NCBI RefSeq assembly: GCF_000423405.1
Contig: NZ_AUHX01000014.1
Coordinates: 17,599-70,833 of the forward strand
Length of the DNA: 53,235 nt
Direction: 5' to 3'
Source: Mesonia mobilis DSM 19841
GTDB taxonomy: Bacteria > Bacteroidota > Bacteroidia > Flavobacteriales > Flavobacteriaceae
In this document: piece by piece, positions 17,157 through 25,318 of the stretch
How the letters are laid out: each line of letters begins with the position of its first letter
Position numbering within the stretch: position 1 is the stretch's first letter
Notes under the pieces: generated by a model
The model's input: only the letters and a program-made list of their open reading frames with translations
The model's database searches: none
Told to the model about the DNA's origin: nothing
Translations under genes and position numbers: made by a program

Positions 17157-18287
17157 TTACAATCGTTTATCCATTTGTTTTACCATTTTATCTTTCCAAG
17201 CTCTAAAATCTCCTGCTAAAATATGTTTTCTGGCTTCACGAACCAACCAAAGATAAAATCCTAAGTTATGTATTGTAGCAATTTGCCTGCCAAGCATTTC
17301 ATTTACGGTAAATAAATGTCGTACATAGGCTTTAGAATATTCGGTATCTACCCAAGTAATGTCCATTTCATCAAGCGGAGAAAAATCGTCTTCCCACTTT
17401 TTGTTTTTAATGTTTATCGTTCCGTGTGCGGTAAAAAGCATTCCGTTACGACCGTTTCTGGTAGGCATTACGCAATCGAACATATCGACACCAAGCGCAA
17501 TATTTTCTAAAATATTAATAGGTGTTCCTACGCCCATTAAATAACGTGGTTTTTCTTCCGGAAGAATTTCTGTAACCACTTCTGTCATCGCATACATTTC
17601 TTCCGCAGGTTCACCTACAGATAAACCTCCAATGGCATTACCGGCAGCTCCTGCATTTGCAATATATTCTGCCGATTGTTTTCTTAGATCTTTATAGGTA
17701 CTTCCCTGCACGATCGGGAAAAGCGTTTGCTCATACCCGTAAAGTGGCGGAGTTTTTTCAAAATGTCTGATACATCTATCTAACCATCGGTGCGTCATAT
17801 GCATCGATCTTTTAGCATACCTGTAATCACACGGATAAGGTGTACATTCATCAAAAGCCATAATAATATCGGCTCCAATCGTACGCTGAATTTCCATCAC
17901 ATTCTCTGGTGTAAAAAAGTGATACGAACCGTCGATATGCGATTTAAACTTTACCCCTTCTTCTTTAATCTTTCGGTTGGCAGAAAGCGAATATACTTGG
18001 TAACCACCACTATCGGTTAAAATATTACGGTCCCAATTCATAAATTTATGAATCCCGCCTGCTTTTCTTAAAATATCGGTTTGTGGACGTAGATATAAAT
18101 GGTAGGTGTTCCCTAAGATAATATCAGGATCTATTTCTTCTTTCAATTCTCTTTGGTGTACTCCTTTTACGGTAGCAATGGTTCCTACCGGCATAAAAAT
18201 AGGAGTTTCTATTTTCCCATGATCGGTAGTAATTTCACCTGCACGAGCTTTACTATTAATATCGGTAGTTAAAAGATCAAATTTCAT
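17157..18287 (-). CDS. tgt: tRNA-guanine transglycosylase (zinc-ligand cysteines missing)
   Basis: A 376-residue TIM-barrel enzyme that swaps guanine-34 for a queuosine precursor in GUN-anticodon tRNAs. The active-site motifs LTDSGGYQVYSL (D92), MAFDEC (D146) and GVDMFDCVMPTRNGRNG (nucleophilic Asp about 271) are intact. The usual zinc site CxCx2C before the SRAYxHHL motif reads D309, T311, D314; only the histidine (H340) remains. Similar losses seem common in Bacteroidota homologues as I remember them, so the enzyme is probably functional. It is followed directly by the LptF/G-type gene. Confidence 0.95.
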   Translation of the reverse strand: MKFDLLTTDINSKARAGEITTDHGKIETPIFMPVGTIATVKGVHQRELKEEIDPDIILGNTYHLYLRPQTDILRKAGGIHKFMNWDRNILTDSGGYQVYSLSANRKIKEEGVKFKSHIDGSYHFFTPENVMEIQRTIGADIIMAFDECTPYPCDYRYAKRSMHMTHRWLDRCIRHFEKTPPLYGYEQTLFPIVQGSTYKDLRKQSAEYIANAGAAGNAIGGLSVGEPAEEMYAMTEVVTEILPEEKPRYLMGVGTPINILENIALGVDMFDCVMPTRNGRNGMLFTAHGTINIKNKKWEDDFSPLDEMDITWVDTEYSKAYVRHLFTVNEMLGRQIATIHNLGFYLWLVREARKHILAGDFRAWKDKMVKQMDKRL

Positions 18288-18303
18288 AATATCAAATATG
18301 CGG

Positions 18304-18311
18304 CAAAGATA
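18304..18311 (-). promoter_or_regulatory. -7 box of the tgt promoter
   Basis: CAAAGATA on the plus strand is TATCTTTG on the minus strand, a perfect TAnnTTTG box 17 bases before the tgt start codon. The upstream TTG element is not evident at the expected distance. Confidence 0.45.
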
Positions 18312-18446
18312 ACTATCTAAAATAAATGCCGAATATTTTTAATGCTGAATTAAATTTTCTTCAGCTACAAAATTCAATTTTGAATTATTCACAATAAAAA
18401 GTTAATAATTGAATCGTATTTTCTTTTATAGGCTTTTAAATAGACT

Positions 18447-18454
18447 TACTTTTG
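18447..18454 (+). promoter_or_regulatory. -7 box of the transketolase promoter
   Basis: TACTTTTG fits TAnnTTTG, 28 bases before the first transketolase gene. No convincing TTG element was found at the expected 19-base spacing. Confidence 0.45.
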
Positions 18455-18482
18455 CAGAAATTGAAACAACACTTTTATAACG

Positions 18483-19331
18483 ATGCCACACAACACACAA
18501 CAGTTAGAAGATTTTGTTACGCAAGTAAGAAGAGATATTCTTAGACAAGTACATAAAGTAAACTCGGGTCACCCGGGAGGTTCTTTAGGTTGCGCAGAAT
18601 TTTTTGTAGCCCTTTACCAAGAAGTTATGGAGTACAGCACAGACTTCACGATGGATGGTTTAAATGAAGATTTATTCTTCTTATCTAACGGTCACATTTC
18701 TCCGGTTTTTTATAGTGTTCTTGCTCGTAGCGGATTTTTTCCGGTGGAAGAATTAGCTACTTTTAGACACATCGATTCTCGTTTACAAGGTCACCCAACA
18801 ACTCACGAAGGTTTACCGGGTGTTAGAATTGCATCGGGATCTTTAGGTCAAGGAATGTCGGTTGCTATTGGCGCTGCTGAAGCTAAAAAACTCAATAAAG
18901 ATTCACATATCGTTTACTCGTTACACGGTGATGGTGAATTACAAGAAGGTCAAAACTGGGAAGCAATTATGTATGCTGCCGGTCACAAAGTAGATAATTT
19001 AATTGCGACCGTAGATTTAAATGGTCAGCAAATCGATGGTTCTACCGACGACGTTTTACCAATGGGTAATGTAAAAGACAAGTTCTTAGCTTTTGGTTGG
19101 GAAGTTTTAGAAATTGAAAAAGGAAATAATATAGTTGAAATTATTAAAGGTTTAGAAGAAGCGAAAGCATTGACCGGTAAAGGTAAACCAGTTTGTATAT
19201 TGCTAAAAACCGTAATGGGTAACGGCGTAGATTTTATGATGCATACCCACGCTTGGCACGGTAAAGCTCCTAACGATGAGCAATTAGCAACAGGATTAAA
19301 ACAAAATCCTGAAACTTTAGGAGATTACTAG
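18483..19331 (+). CDS. Transketolase, N-terminal (thiamine-diphosphate binding) subunit
   Basis: A 282-residue protein covering only the pyrophosphate-binding domain of transketolase: HPGGSLGCAEFFVALY, SNGHISPVFYSVLA, GSLGQGMSVAIGAA and GDGELQEGQNWEA, which ends in the Mg/ThDP-binding motif (GDGx22-27N). The second half of the enzyme is encoded by the next gene, 40 bases downstream. Split transketolases are known in archaea and several bacterial phyla. The pair moves two-carbon units in the pentose-phosphate pathway. Confidence 0.94.
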   Translation: MPHNTQQLEDFVTQVRRDILRQVHKVNSGHPGGSLGCAEFFVALYQEVMEYSTDFTMDGLNEDLFFLSNGHISPVFYSVLARSGFFPVEELATFRHIDSRLQGHPTTHEGLPGVRIASGSLGQGMSVAIGAAEAKKLNKDSHIVYSLHGDGELQEGQNWEAIMYAAGHKVDNLIATVDLNGQQIDGSTDDVLPMGNVKDKFLAFGWEVLEIEKGNNIVEIIKGLEEAKALTGKGKPVCILLKTVMGNGVDFMMHTHAWHGKAPNDEQLATGLKQNPETLGDY

Positions 19332-19371
19332 AAATCAATTTCAACCATTATTAATTCAGAATCAAAATAAG

Positions 19372-20325
19372 ATGAAAAATTATACAGATACAGGAAAAAA
19401 AGATACAAGATCAGGTTTTGGAGCAGGTTTAGCAGAGCTGGGCAAGACGAATGAAAATGTAGTTGCTCTTTGCGCCGACCTTACCGGATCTTTAAAGATG
19501 GATGAGTTTAAAGCAAATCATCCAGAGCGATTTTTTCAAGTTGGTATCGCAGAAGCAAATATGATCGGGATGGCTGCCGGAATGACCATTGGAGGTAAAA
19601 TTCCGTTTACAGGAACCTTTGCTAACTTTTCTACCGGGCGTGTTTACGACCAAATAAGACAAAGTGTTGCTTATTCTGGTAAAAATGTAAAGATTTGTGC
19701 ATCTCACGCAGGTTTAACCTTAGGAGAAGATGGGGCAACTCACCAAATTTTAGAAGACATTGGTTTAATGAAGATGTTACCGGGTATGACGGTAATTAAT
19801 ACTTGCGACTTCAACCAAACCAAAGCCGCAACCATTGCGATTGCAGAACACGACGGACCGGTTTATTTACGTTTTGGAAGACCAAAAGTAGCTAACTTCA
19901 CTCCTGAAGATCAAAAATTTGAAATCGGAAAAGCCGTTCAGCTTACAGAAGGTAATGATGTAACTATCGTTGCAACCGGACATTTAGTATGGGAAGCTCT
20001 TTTAGCTGCTGAAGAATTAGAGGCAAAAGGGATTTCTGCTGAAGTAATTAACATTCACACCATTAAACCTTTAGATGATGAAGCTATTTTAGCTTCAGTA
20101 GCAAAAACAGGATGTTTGGTAACTGCTGAAGAGCATAACTTTTTAGGAGGTTTAGGTGAAAGTGTTGCTCGAGTTTTAGCTGAAAATAAACCTGTACCGC
20201 AAGAATTTATTGCGACTAAAGACACATTTGGTGAAAGCGGAACTCCGGCACAATTAATGGAAAAATACGGTTTAAACGCCAACGCCATTAAAAATGCTGC
20301 TGAAAAGGTTATCAAAAGAAAATAA
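19372..20325 (+). CDS. Transketolase, C-terminal (pyrimidine-binding) subunit
   Basis: A 317-residue partner of the preceding gene. It has the pyrimidine-binding domain (about 10-175), with the catalytic glutamate in FQVGIAEANMIGMAAG and the HAGLTLGEDGATHQ motif, and the transketolase C-terminal domain (about 185-315; VTIVATGHLVWEALLAAEEL, AEEHNFLGGLGESV). The two chains would assemble into one active site at the subunit interface. A clear terminator follows. Confidence 0.94.
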   Translation: MKNYTDTGKKDTRSGFGAGLAELGKTNENVVALCADLTGSLKMDEFKANHPERFFQVGIAEANMIGMAAGMTIGGKIPFTGTFANFSTGRVYDQIRQSVAYSGKNVKICASHAGLTLGEDGATHQILEDIGLMKMLPGMTVINTCDFNQTKAATIAIAEHDGPVYLRFGRPKVANFTPEDQKFEIGKAVQLTEGNDVTIVATGHLVWEALLAAEELEAKGISAEVINIHTIKPLDDEAILASVAKTGCLVTAEEHNFLGGLGESVARVLAENKPVPQEFIATKDTFGESGTPAQLMEKYGLNANAIKNAAEKVIKRK

Positions 20326-20346
20326 GATTAATAAATAATCTACTCT

Positions 20347-20379
20347 AAAAATCCTCTTCATATACGAAGAGGATTTTTT
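20347..20379 (+). terminator. Terminator of the split transketolase operon
   Basis: AAAAATCCTCTTC (20347-20359) pairs perfectly with GAAGAGGATTTTT (20366-20378) around the loop ATATAC and ends in Ts. It lies 21 bases after the stop codon. Confidence 0.93.
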
Positions 20380-20614
20380 AGTTATTATATTGTAATACAG
20401 AAAATTAAATACCCCTAAACCCAAAAATTAAAAATTTCACCAGTTTTCTCAAAAAAATTATATTGATACTTATTTAAAATTACCTATTTAATGCTTTAAC
20501 TGAAAAAAAGTTGTATAACCCCTATATTTAAAATCTTAAAATTATCTATATTTAGTTAATGTTTGATTAAAATTATACAAAAAATAGGTAATTATTAATT
20601 TTAGACACAATTAA

Positions 20615-21430
20615 GTGATAAATAATCAAGAACAATTTTTAGCATTAGTAGACGAAAATCCTGAGAGCATTTATTGCTATCACGATTTGCATAACGTCGA
20701 AGAACAGTCTACCTTTTTTAAACATTCACATAAGAAAGGACAGCTTATGTACGTAGAAGGTGGCACGATTCAAGTTGAAGCCAACAAGAAAACGTTTTTT
20801 GTACCGGGTAATCACTATGTTTGGATTCCGGCAGGAGAAATTCACGGGATCTACTCGAACTCAAAAACGGTACTTATGAGAACACTTTACATTCCTATAA
20901 AAGAGGATGAGAAAGATTATTACAGCACGATGGGTGTTTATCCTGCTACAGATTTATTATTACAGTTGCTGTTGCATACTAAAGACTGGCGAGGTGATAT
21001 TGAAGAATCTAACAGAAAACTTTACCCGATCGTTCAAGCGATTAAGGTTTTGCTGCCAGATTTCTCTAAAACACCAATTAACTTTACCATACCAAAAGTT
21101 AAAGATCAAAAACTAAAAGAAATCACTCAGTTTTTAGACGACAATCTTGATCAAAATATTATGCTATCAGATCTAGCACAAAGATTTGATATTAATGAAA
21201 GATCTCTTCACCGTTTATTTAAAAAAGATACCAATATATCATTCATCAAATTTTTCACCATTATTAGAATGTATAAAGCTATAGATTACTTATCTCAAAA
21301 GAAATATAGCATTAGCGAAATAGCTTCAAAAGTTGGATATTCTAGTATTCCCACTTTTAGTAATACTTTTTATAAAGTAATTGGCAAGAGACCTTCAGAT
21401 TATCAAAGAGGTGCCGAAATTCTAAAATAA
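20615..21430 (+). CDS. AraC-family transcriptional regulator 1
   Basis: A 271-residue regulator starting at GTG. Residues about 15-110 form an AraC-type cupin sensor domain (FFKHSHKKGQLMYVEGG, HYVWIPAGEIHGI). Residues about 165-268 carry two helix-turn-helix units (MLSDLAQRFDINERSLHRLF, SISEIASKVGYSSIPTFSNTF) and the family ending VIGKRPSDYQRG. It is a close paralogue of the regulator at 23224-23967. The pair flank a CoA-transferase gene, which ends 19 bases from this gene in the convergent direction, so that gene is the likely target. The 285-base AT-rich gap upstream shows no other feature. Confidence 0.92.
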   Translation: MINNQEQFLALVDENPESIYCYHDLHNVEEQSTFFKHSHKKGQLMYVEGGTIQVEANKKTFFVPGNHYVWIPAGEIHGIYSNSKTVLMRTLYIPIKEDEKDYYSTMGVYPATDLLLQLLLHTKDWRGDIEESNRKLYPIVQAIKVLLPDFSKTPINFTIPKVKDQKLKEITQFLDDNLDQNIMLSDLAQRFDINERSLHRLFKKDTNISFIKFFTIIRMYKAIDYLSQKKYSISEIASKVGYSSIPTFSNTFYKVIGKRPSDYQRGAEILK

Positions 21431-21449
21431 TCGACACCACTTAAAAACC

Positions 21450-22976
21450 TCACACCTTCCCACAATATAGGTTTGTCGAATTTTGTTTTATCATCATCGT
21501 TCCATTTTCATTTAAATTTGTGTGCCAGCTAAAAGCATTTTGCAAAATATGAGGCGTATGCCCTTTTTGTAGTTTTGCTTGATCAAAATAGCTTTGCATT
21601 TGCTCACGGTAATCGGGATGCACACAATTATCTATAATTTTTTGTGCTCTTTCAATAGGAGCTAAATTTCGCAAATCTGCTAATCCTTGATCAGTCACTA
21701 AAATATCGACATCGTGTTCTGTATGATCGGTATGAGAAACCATAGGAACGACGTGAGAGATACTTCCGCCTTTAGAAATTGAAGGACAAACAAACACGCT
21801 TAAATACGCATTTCTAGCAAAATCTCCAGAACCACCAATACCGTTCATCATTCGTGTTCCTGTAAGATGCGTAGAGTTTACATTTCCGTAGATGTCAAAC
21901 TCAATAGCAGTATTAATCGCAATAACGCCTAAACGTCTAATTACCTCAGCAGCATTACTTATATTTTGTGGTCGTAAAACAATTTTATCTTTATAATCTT
22001 CAAAATTTTCAATGAGCTTATCGTAACATTCTTCTGAAACGGTGATTGATGAAGCTGAAGCAAAATTCATTTTACCGGAATCGATTAACTGAAAGGTACT
22101 ATCCTGTAAAACTTCAGAATACATAGAAAGATTTTCAAAAGGGCTATTTAAAAATCCGGCTAGCACGGCATTAGCAATTTTACCGATTCCTGCTTGTAAC
22201 GGAAGTAAACTTTTACCTAAACGACCTGCTTCGACTTCATCTTCAAAAAACTTCATTAAATGTTCTGCTATCGAAATCGTTTTCTTATCGGGTGCTGCAA
22301 TAGTTGCCGGCGCATCGGGTTTTTGAGTAAAAACAATAGCTTCAACTTTATTAGGGTCTATTTTTATAAAAGGATCTCCTACTCGACTATCACAGCTGGT
22401 AATTGGTAAAATCTCACGATGCGGAACTGCCTTTTGAACTTTAATATCGTGAATTCCTTTAAAAGCTAAGGGAACCGATTCATTAATCTCAATAATTATT
22501 CGATCTGCCATTGCTAAAAAGGTAGCAGAATTTCCTACAGAAGTCGTTGGGATAATATGGCCTTCTTCTGTCACACCAACCGCTTCGACAATAGCAATAT
22601 CTATTTTAGGCAGGTGTCCGTTTTGTAATTGCTCGGCAGTTTCACTTAAATGCTGATCGATGTACAAAATGTTTTCTTGGTTAATTTCATTTCTTAAAGT
22701 AGCATCTACCTGAAAAGGCATTCGCTTATACAAGGCTTTATTTTTGGCCAAACTACCATCTGTATCATAACCTAATGATGCTCCGCTAATCAAAGTAATT
22801 TCTATATTTTCTTCTCCGGCGCGTTCTGCAAAGGTTGGTAAAACGGCTTTACTATCACCGGCTTTTGTAAAACCACTAACGCCAACTACATCGTGATTAT
22901 TTATTAAATTTGCGGCTTTATCTGCACTAAAAACTTTACTTTTATAGGCAGCATATAATAATCGATCATCTCTCAT
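21450..22976 (-). CDS. Acetyl-CoA hydrolase/transferase family protein (probable acetate or succinate CoA-transferase)
   Basis: A 508-residue class I CoA-transferase of the Cat1/AarC/Ach1 family. Key features are LQAGIGKIANAVL (260-272), the catalytic glutamate E288 in MYSEVLQDS, and GIGGSGDFARNAYLS near residue 385, the CoA-loop motif. Such enzymes exchange CoA between acetate, succinate and related acids, or hydrolyse acetyl-CoA weakly; the acyl partners cannot be settled here. It is transcribed away from AraC regulator 2 and toward AraC regulator 1. Confidence 0.9.
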   Translation of the reverse strand: MRDDRLLYAAYKSKVFSADKAANLINNHDVVGVSGFTKAGDSKAVLPTFAERAGEENIEITLISGASLGYDTDGSLAKNKALYKRMPFQVDATLRNEINQENILYIDQHLSETAEQLQNGHLPKIDIAIVEAVGVTEEGHIIPTTSVGNSATFLAMADRIIIEINESVPLAFKGIHDIKVQKAVPHREILPITSCDSRVGDPFIKIDPNKVEAIVFTQKPDAPATIAAPDKKTISIAEHLMKFFEDEVEAGRLGKSLLPLQAGIGKIANAVLAGFLNSPFENLSMYSEVLQDSTFQLIDSGKMNFASASSITVSEECYDKLIENFEDYKDKIVLRPQNISNAAEVIRRLGVIAINTAIEFDIYGNVNSTHLTGTRMMNGIGGSGDFARNAYLSVFVCPSISKGGSISHVVPMVSHTDHTEHDVDILVTDQGLADLRNLAPIERAQKIIDNCVHPDYREQMQSYFDQAKLQKGHTPHILQNAFSWHTNLNENGTMMIKQNSTNLYCGKV

Positions 22977-23223
22977 AATTTATTATGTATTTGCTATAAA
23001 TTACACCTCTTTAAGTATCGAATCATAGATTTTTAAAGGAGTATAATATGAATTATTAATTATTTCATAGCAATTTATATAAAGTTGATAATCAATTATT
23101 ATCGCAAACAGCCAATAAGTTATTGAAACAAGACAAAAGCTTTCTATCAACCAAATTCAGCCAAAATATTACCTCACCGAAGTAGATAAAGAACCAGGAA
23201 GCATCTACTGTTACCACAACCCG

Positions 23224-23967
23224 ATGGGCGAAGTTTCTATTGAATCGCATTCGCACCAAAAAGCGCAATTTTTATATACCGAAGGCGGCTTGGTGTATGT
23301 TAAGAATGAGTTGGAAGAATTTTATCTTCCGGCGCGACATTTTATGTGGATCCCGCCCGGAGTTGAACACGCCATTTTCCCGAGTTCTCCAAAAGTGGTA
23401 ATGCGTAACCTTTACTTCCCGGTACAGAAAAATGACAAAGCCTTTTATTTTCAGCCAGGTATTTATCCGGTAAACGATATGCTATTACAACTCTTATTGT
23501 TTACTGAAAGTTGGAATGGCGATATACTACCACAAGACCAAGAGAAATTCCCGATCGCAGTGGCTTTTAAGGTTTTACTTCCGCAGATCTCAAACACACC
23601 CGTTTTACTTAATTTACCGGTTGCTCGTGACGAACGTTTAAAGAGAGTTACCCATTTACTTCGGAAAGATTTAAGTAAAAATCGAAGCATTGCAGAAATT
23701 GCCCAACAATTCTCTATTAGCGAACGTACACTGCATCGTCTTTTTAAAAAAGATATGAATATTTCCTTTATTCGATACTACACCTTACTCCGCATTTTCA
23801 CGGCGATCGAATATATTATTGAAGGAAAATATACCATTGCAGAAATTGCCTTGATGGTCGGTTATGCATCTTTACCAAGCTTCAGCAATACATTCACCAA
23901 AATTGTAGGTAAACGTCCAACAGAATATTACAAATCAAATTACATCTCGTCACTTTCTAAAGTTTAA
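23224..23967 (+). CDS. AraC-family transcriptional regulator 2 (true start lies upstream, no AUG)
   Basis: From ATG 23224 the protein has 247 residues: an incomplete cupin sensor domain (SHSHQKAQFLYTEGG, HFMWIPPGVEHAI) and a C-terminal double HTH (SIAEIAQQFSISERTLHRLF, TIAEIALMVGYASLPSFSNTF, KIVGKRPTEYY). Similarity to regulator 1 continues in frame upstream: codons 23161-23223 read PKYYLTEVDKEPGSIYCYHNP, matching LVDENPESIYCYHD of the paralogue. The frame is open back to a stop at 23116-23118 but holds no ATG, GTG or TTG; ATT (23155, 23122) or ATC (23146) would have to serve. It is divergent from the CoA-transferase gene, its likely target. Confidence 0.85.
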   Translation: MGEVSIESHSHQKAQFLYTEGGLVYVKNELEEFYLPARHFMWIPPGVEHAIFPSSPKVVMRNLYFPVQKNDKAFYFQPGIYPVNDMLLQLLLFTESWNGDILPQDQEKFPIAVAFKVLLPQISNTPVLLNLPVARDERLKRVTHLLRKDLSKNRSIAEIAQQFSISERTLHRLFKKDMNISFIRYYTLLRIFTAIEYIIEGKYTIAEIALMVGYASLPSFSNTFTKIVGKRPTEYYKSNYISSLSKV

Positions 23968-24063
23968 AAAGATAGTTCCGATTAATTTTAAAAGTAGTTT
24001 TTGTATTCATATTTGGAAATTTTCAGAAATTGAAGTATCATTCTCCAAACAGCAACAACAATT

Positions 24064-24669
24064 ATGCACCGCCATTTTAAATTGTATAAACCCTACGGAT
24101 ATCTGAGTCAGTTTATCACCAATCAGCAAAAAGCCAAGAAGAAAAAAATGCTGGGAGAATTGTACGATTTCCCTGAAGAAACCATGTCGATCGGAAGATT
24201 AGATGAAGATTCTGAAGGTTTACTTTTATTAAGTACCGATGGTAAAATGAGTTTTGCGATTTTGAGCACTTCTGTTGAAAAAGAATATTATGTACAAGTT
24301 GATGGTTTAATTACCAATGAAGCAATTGAAGCATTACAACTAGGCGTAGAAATTGGCATTCAAGGAAAAAAATACACTACACAACCGTGTAAAGCTCAAA
24401 AAATTGAACCGCCAACTTTACCTGAACGTGCTAAAAAAATTAGAGATGAACGTCACGGACCAACCTCTTGGGTTTCGATCACTATTACTGAAGGCAAATA
24501 TCGCCAAGTAAAGAAAATGACCGCTGCTGTTGGCTTCCCAACTTTACGCTTGGTGCGTTATCGCGTAGACCAAATGACGATTGAAAATATGCAAGCCGGA
24601 GAAGTTGAAGAAGTGACTAAAACATTGAATGCTCATTTTCCCGAAGTCGCTCAAGCACACAAGCAATAG
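24064..24669 (+). CDS. rRNA pseudouridine synthase, RluE type
   Basis: A 201-residue pseudouridine synthase of the RsuA/RluB/E/F group without an N-terminal S4 domain, like RluE (23S rRNA U2457 in E. coli). The start is HFKLYKPYGYLSQF. The catalytic aspartate D47 lies in GRLDEDSEGLLLLSTDG, and the motif EGKYRQVKKMTAAVGFPTLRLVRYRV (about 140-165) is typical. The exact site in rRNA is inferred. The last 53 bases overlap the 3' end of the convergent amidohydrolase gene. Confidence 0.9.
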   Translation: MHRHFKLYKPYGYLSQFITNQQKAKKKKMLGELYDFPEETMSIGRLDEDSEGLLLLSTDGKMSFAILSTSVEKEYYVQVDGLITNEAIEALQLGVEIGIQGKKYTTQPCKAQKIEPPTLPERAKKIRDERHGPTSWVSITITEGKYRQVKKMTAAVGFPTLRLVRYRVDQMTIENMQAGEVEEVTKTLNAHFPEVAQAHKQ

Positions 24670-25318
24670 CTTGTTTTATTGCTGCTGAAAACTGATTCTC
24701 TACAACGTATTTCTGATTAATTTCTAACTCAATTCCCGTGTAATTTGCTGGAAATTTCTTCCGAAGGTAAGTCGTCAATCCATCAGCTTTCCCTAAATAT
24801 GGATAATTGAATCTTATCTTAAATCCCGGCAATTCCTGTTGAAGCTGAAGTTTAAAGTTTTTGCTGAAATTTTTCTCGTTCGTTTTTGAAGAGTTATACA
24901 AAATCCCAACGTCAGCATTTCGTTCTATTCCGTTGAATATGGGAGTAAATGAATGAAGCGACAAATGAATCACTTTTTCTTGGAAACGAACCCAAGTTTC
25001 TATCTGCTTTTCTACTGAATTTCGATAAGGAAAATAATATTGCTGAAGTATTTCTTCTTTTTTTTCTGCTGAAAATTCTTTGGATACCTCAGAAAATAAT
25101 TGCCGATGATGCAAAGATCTGTTCAACTCGACAAGCAATCGGCTAACTTCAGATTTAAGACTAAAATCGGCTAAAAATTTCACTTCTTCAAACAGATCTA
25201 AAGTTCCTTGATCGTAACCACGATGAGAATTTAATGCTTGTTGTTGATGTTGAAAAAAAGCGTGATACGCCGGCGGAATTTCATTTCCGCCGTGTTCACA
25301 AGTAATAAGTAATTTCAA
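24617..25318 (-). CDS. N-formylglutamate amidohydrolase-family enzyme
   Basis: A 233-residue member of the N-formylglutamate amidohydrolase (FGase) family, related in fold to M14-type peptidases. Candidate metal-site elements are CEHGGNEIP (7-15), LSLHSFTP (about 119-126) and the glutamate-bearing ELEINQKYV (about 202-210). It is the last gene of a leftward operon with a GCS2-type ligase (4-base overlap) and an RLAN-RimK ATP-grasp ligase. This context points to trimming or recycling of an amide-linked metabolite, not histidine catabolism, although a hut cluster exists elsewhere in the window. The terminal 53-bp overlap with the rluE-type gene is real on both strands. Confidence 0.85.
   Translation of the reverse strand: MKLLITCEHGGNEIPPAYHAFFQHQQQALNSHRGYDQGTLDLFEEVKFLADFSLKSEVSRLLVELNRSLHHRQLFSEVSKEFSAEKKEEILQQYYFPYRNSVEKQIETWVRFQEKVIHLSLHSFTPIFNGIERNADVGILYNSSKTNEKNFSKNFKLQLQQELPGFKIRFNYPYLGKADGLTTYLRKKFPANYTGIELEINQKYVVENQFSAAIKQAIACVLERLRENEHSMF

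Noticed and set aside
20380-20614. Small RNA or riboswitch in the AT-rich gap before AraC regulator 1
   Set aside because: I see no stable stem, terminator or known riboswitch core there.
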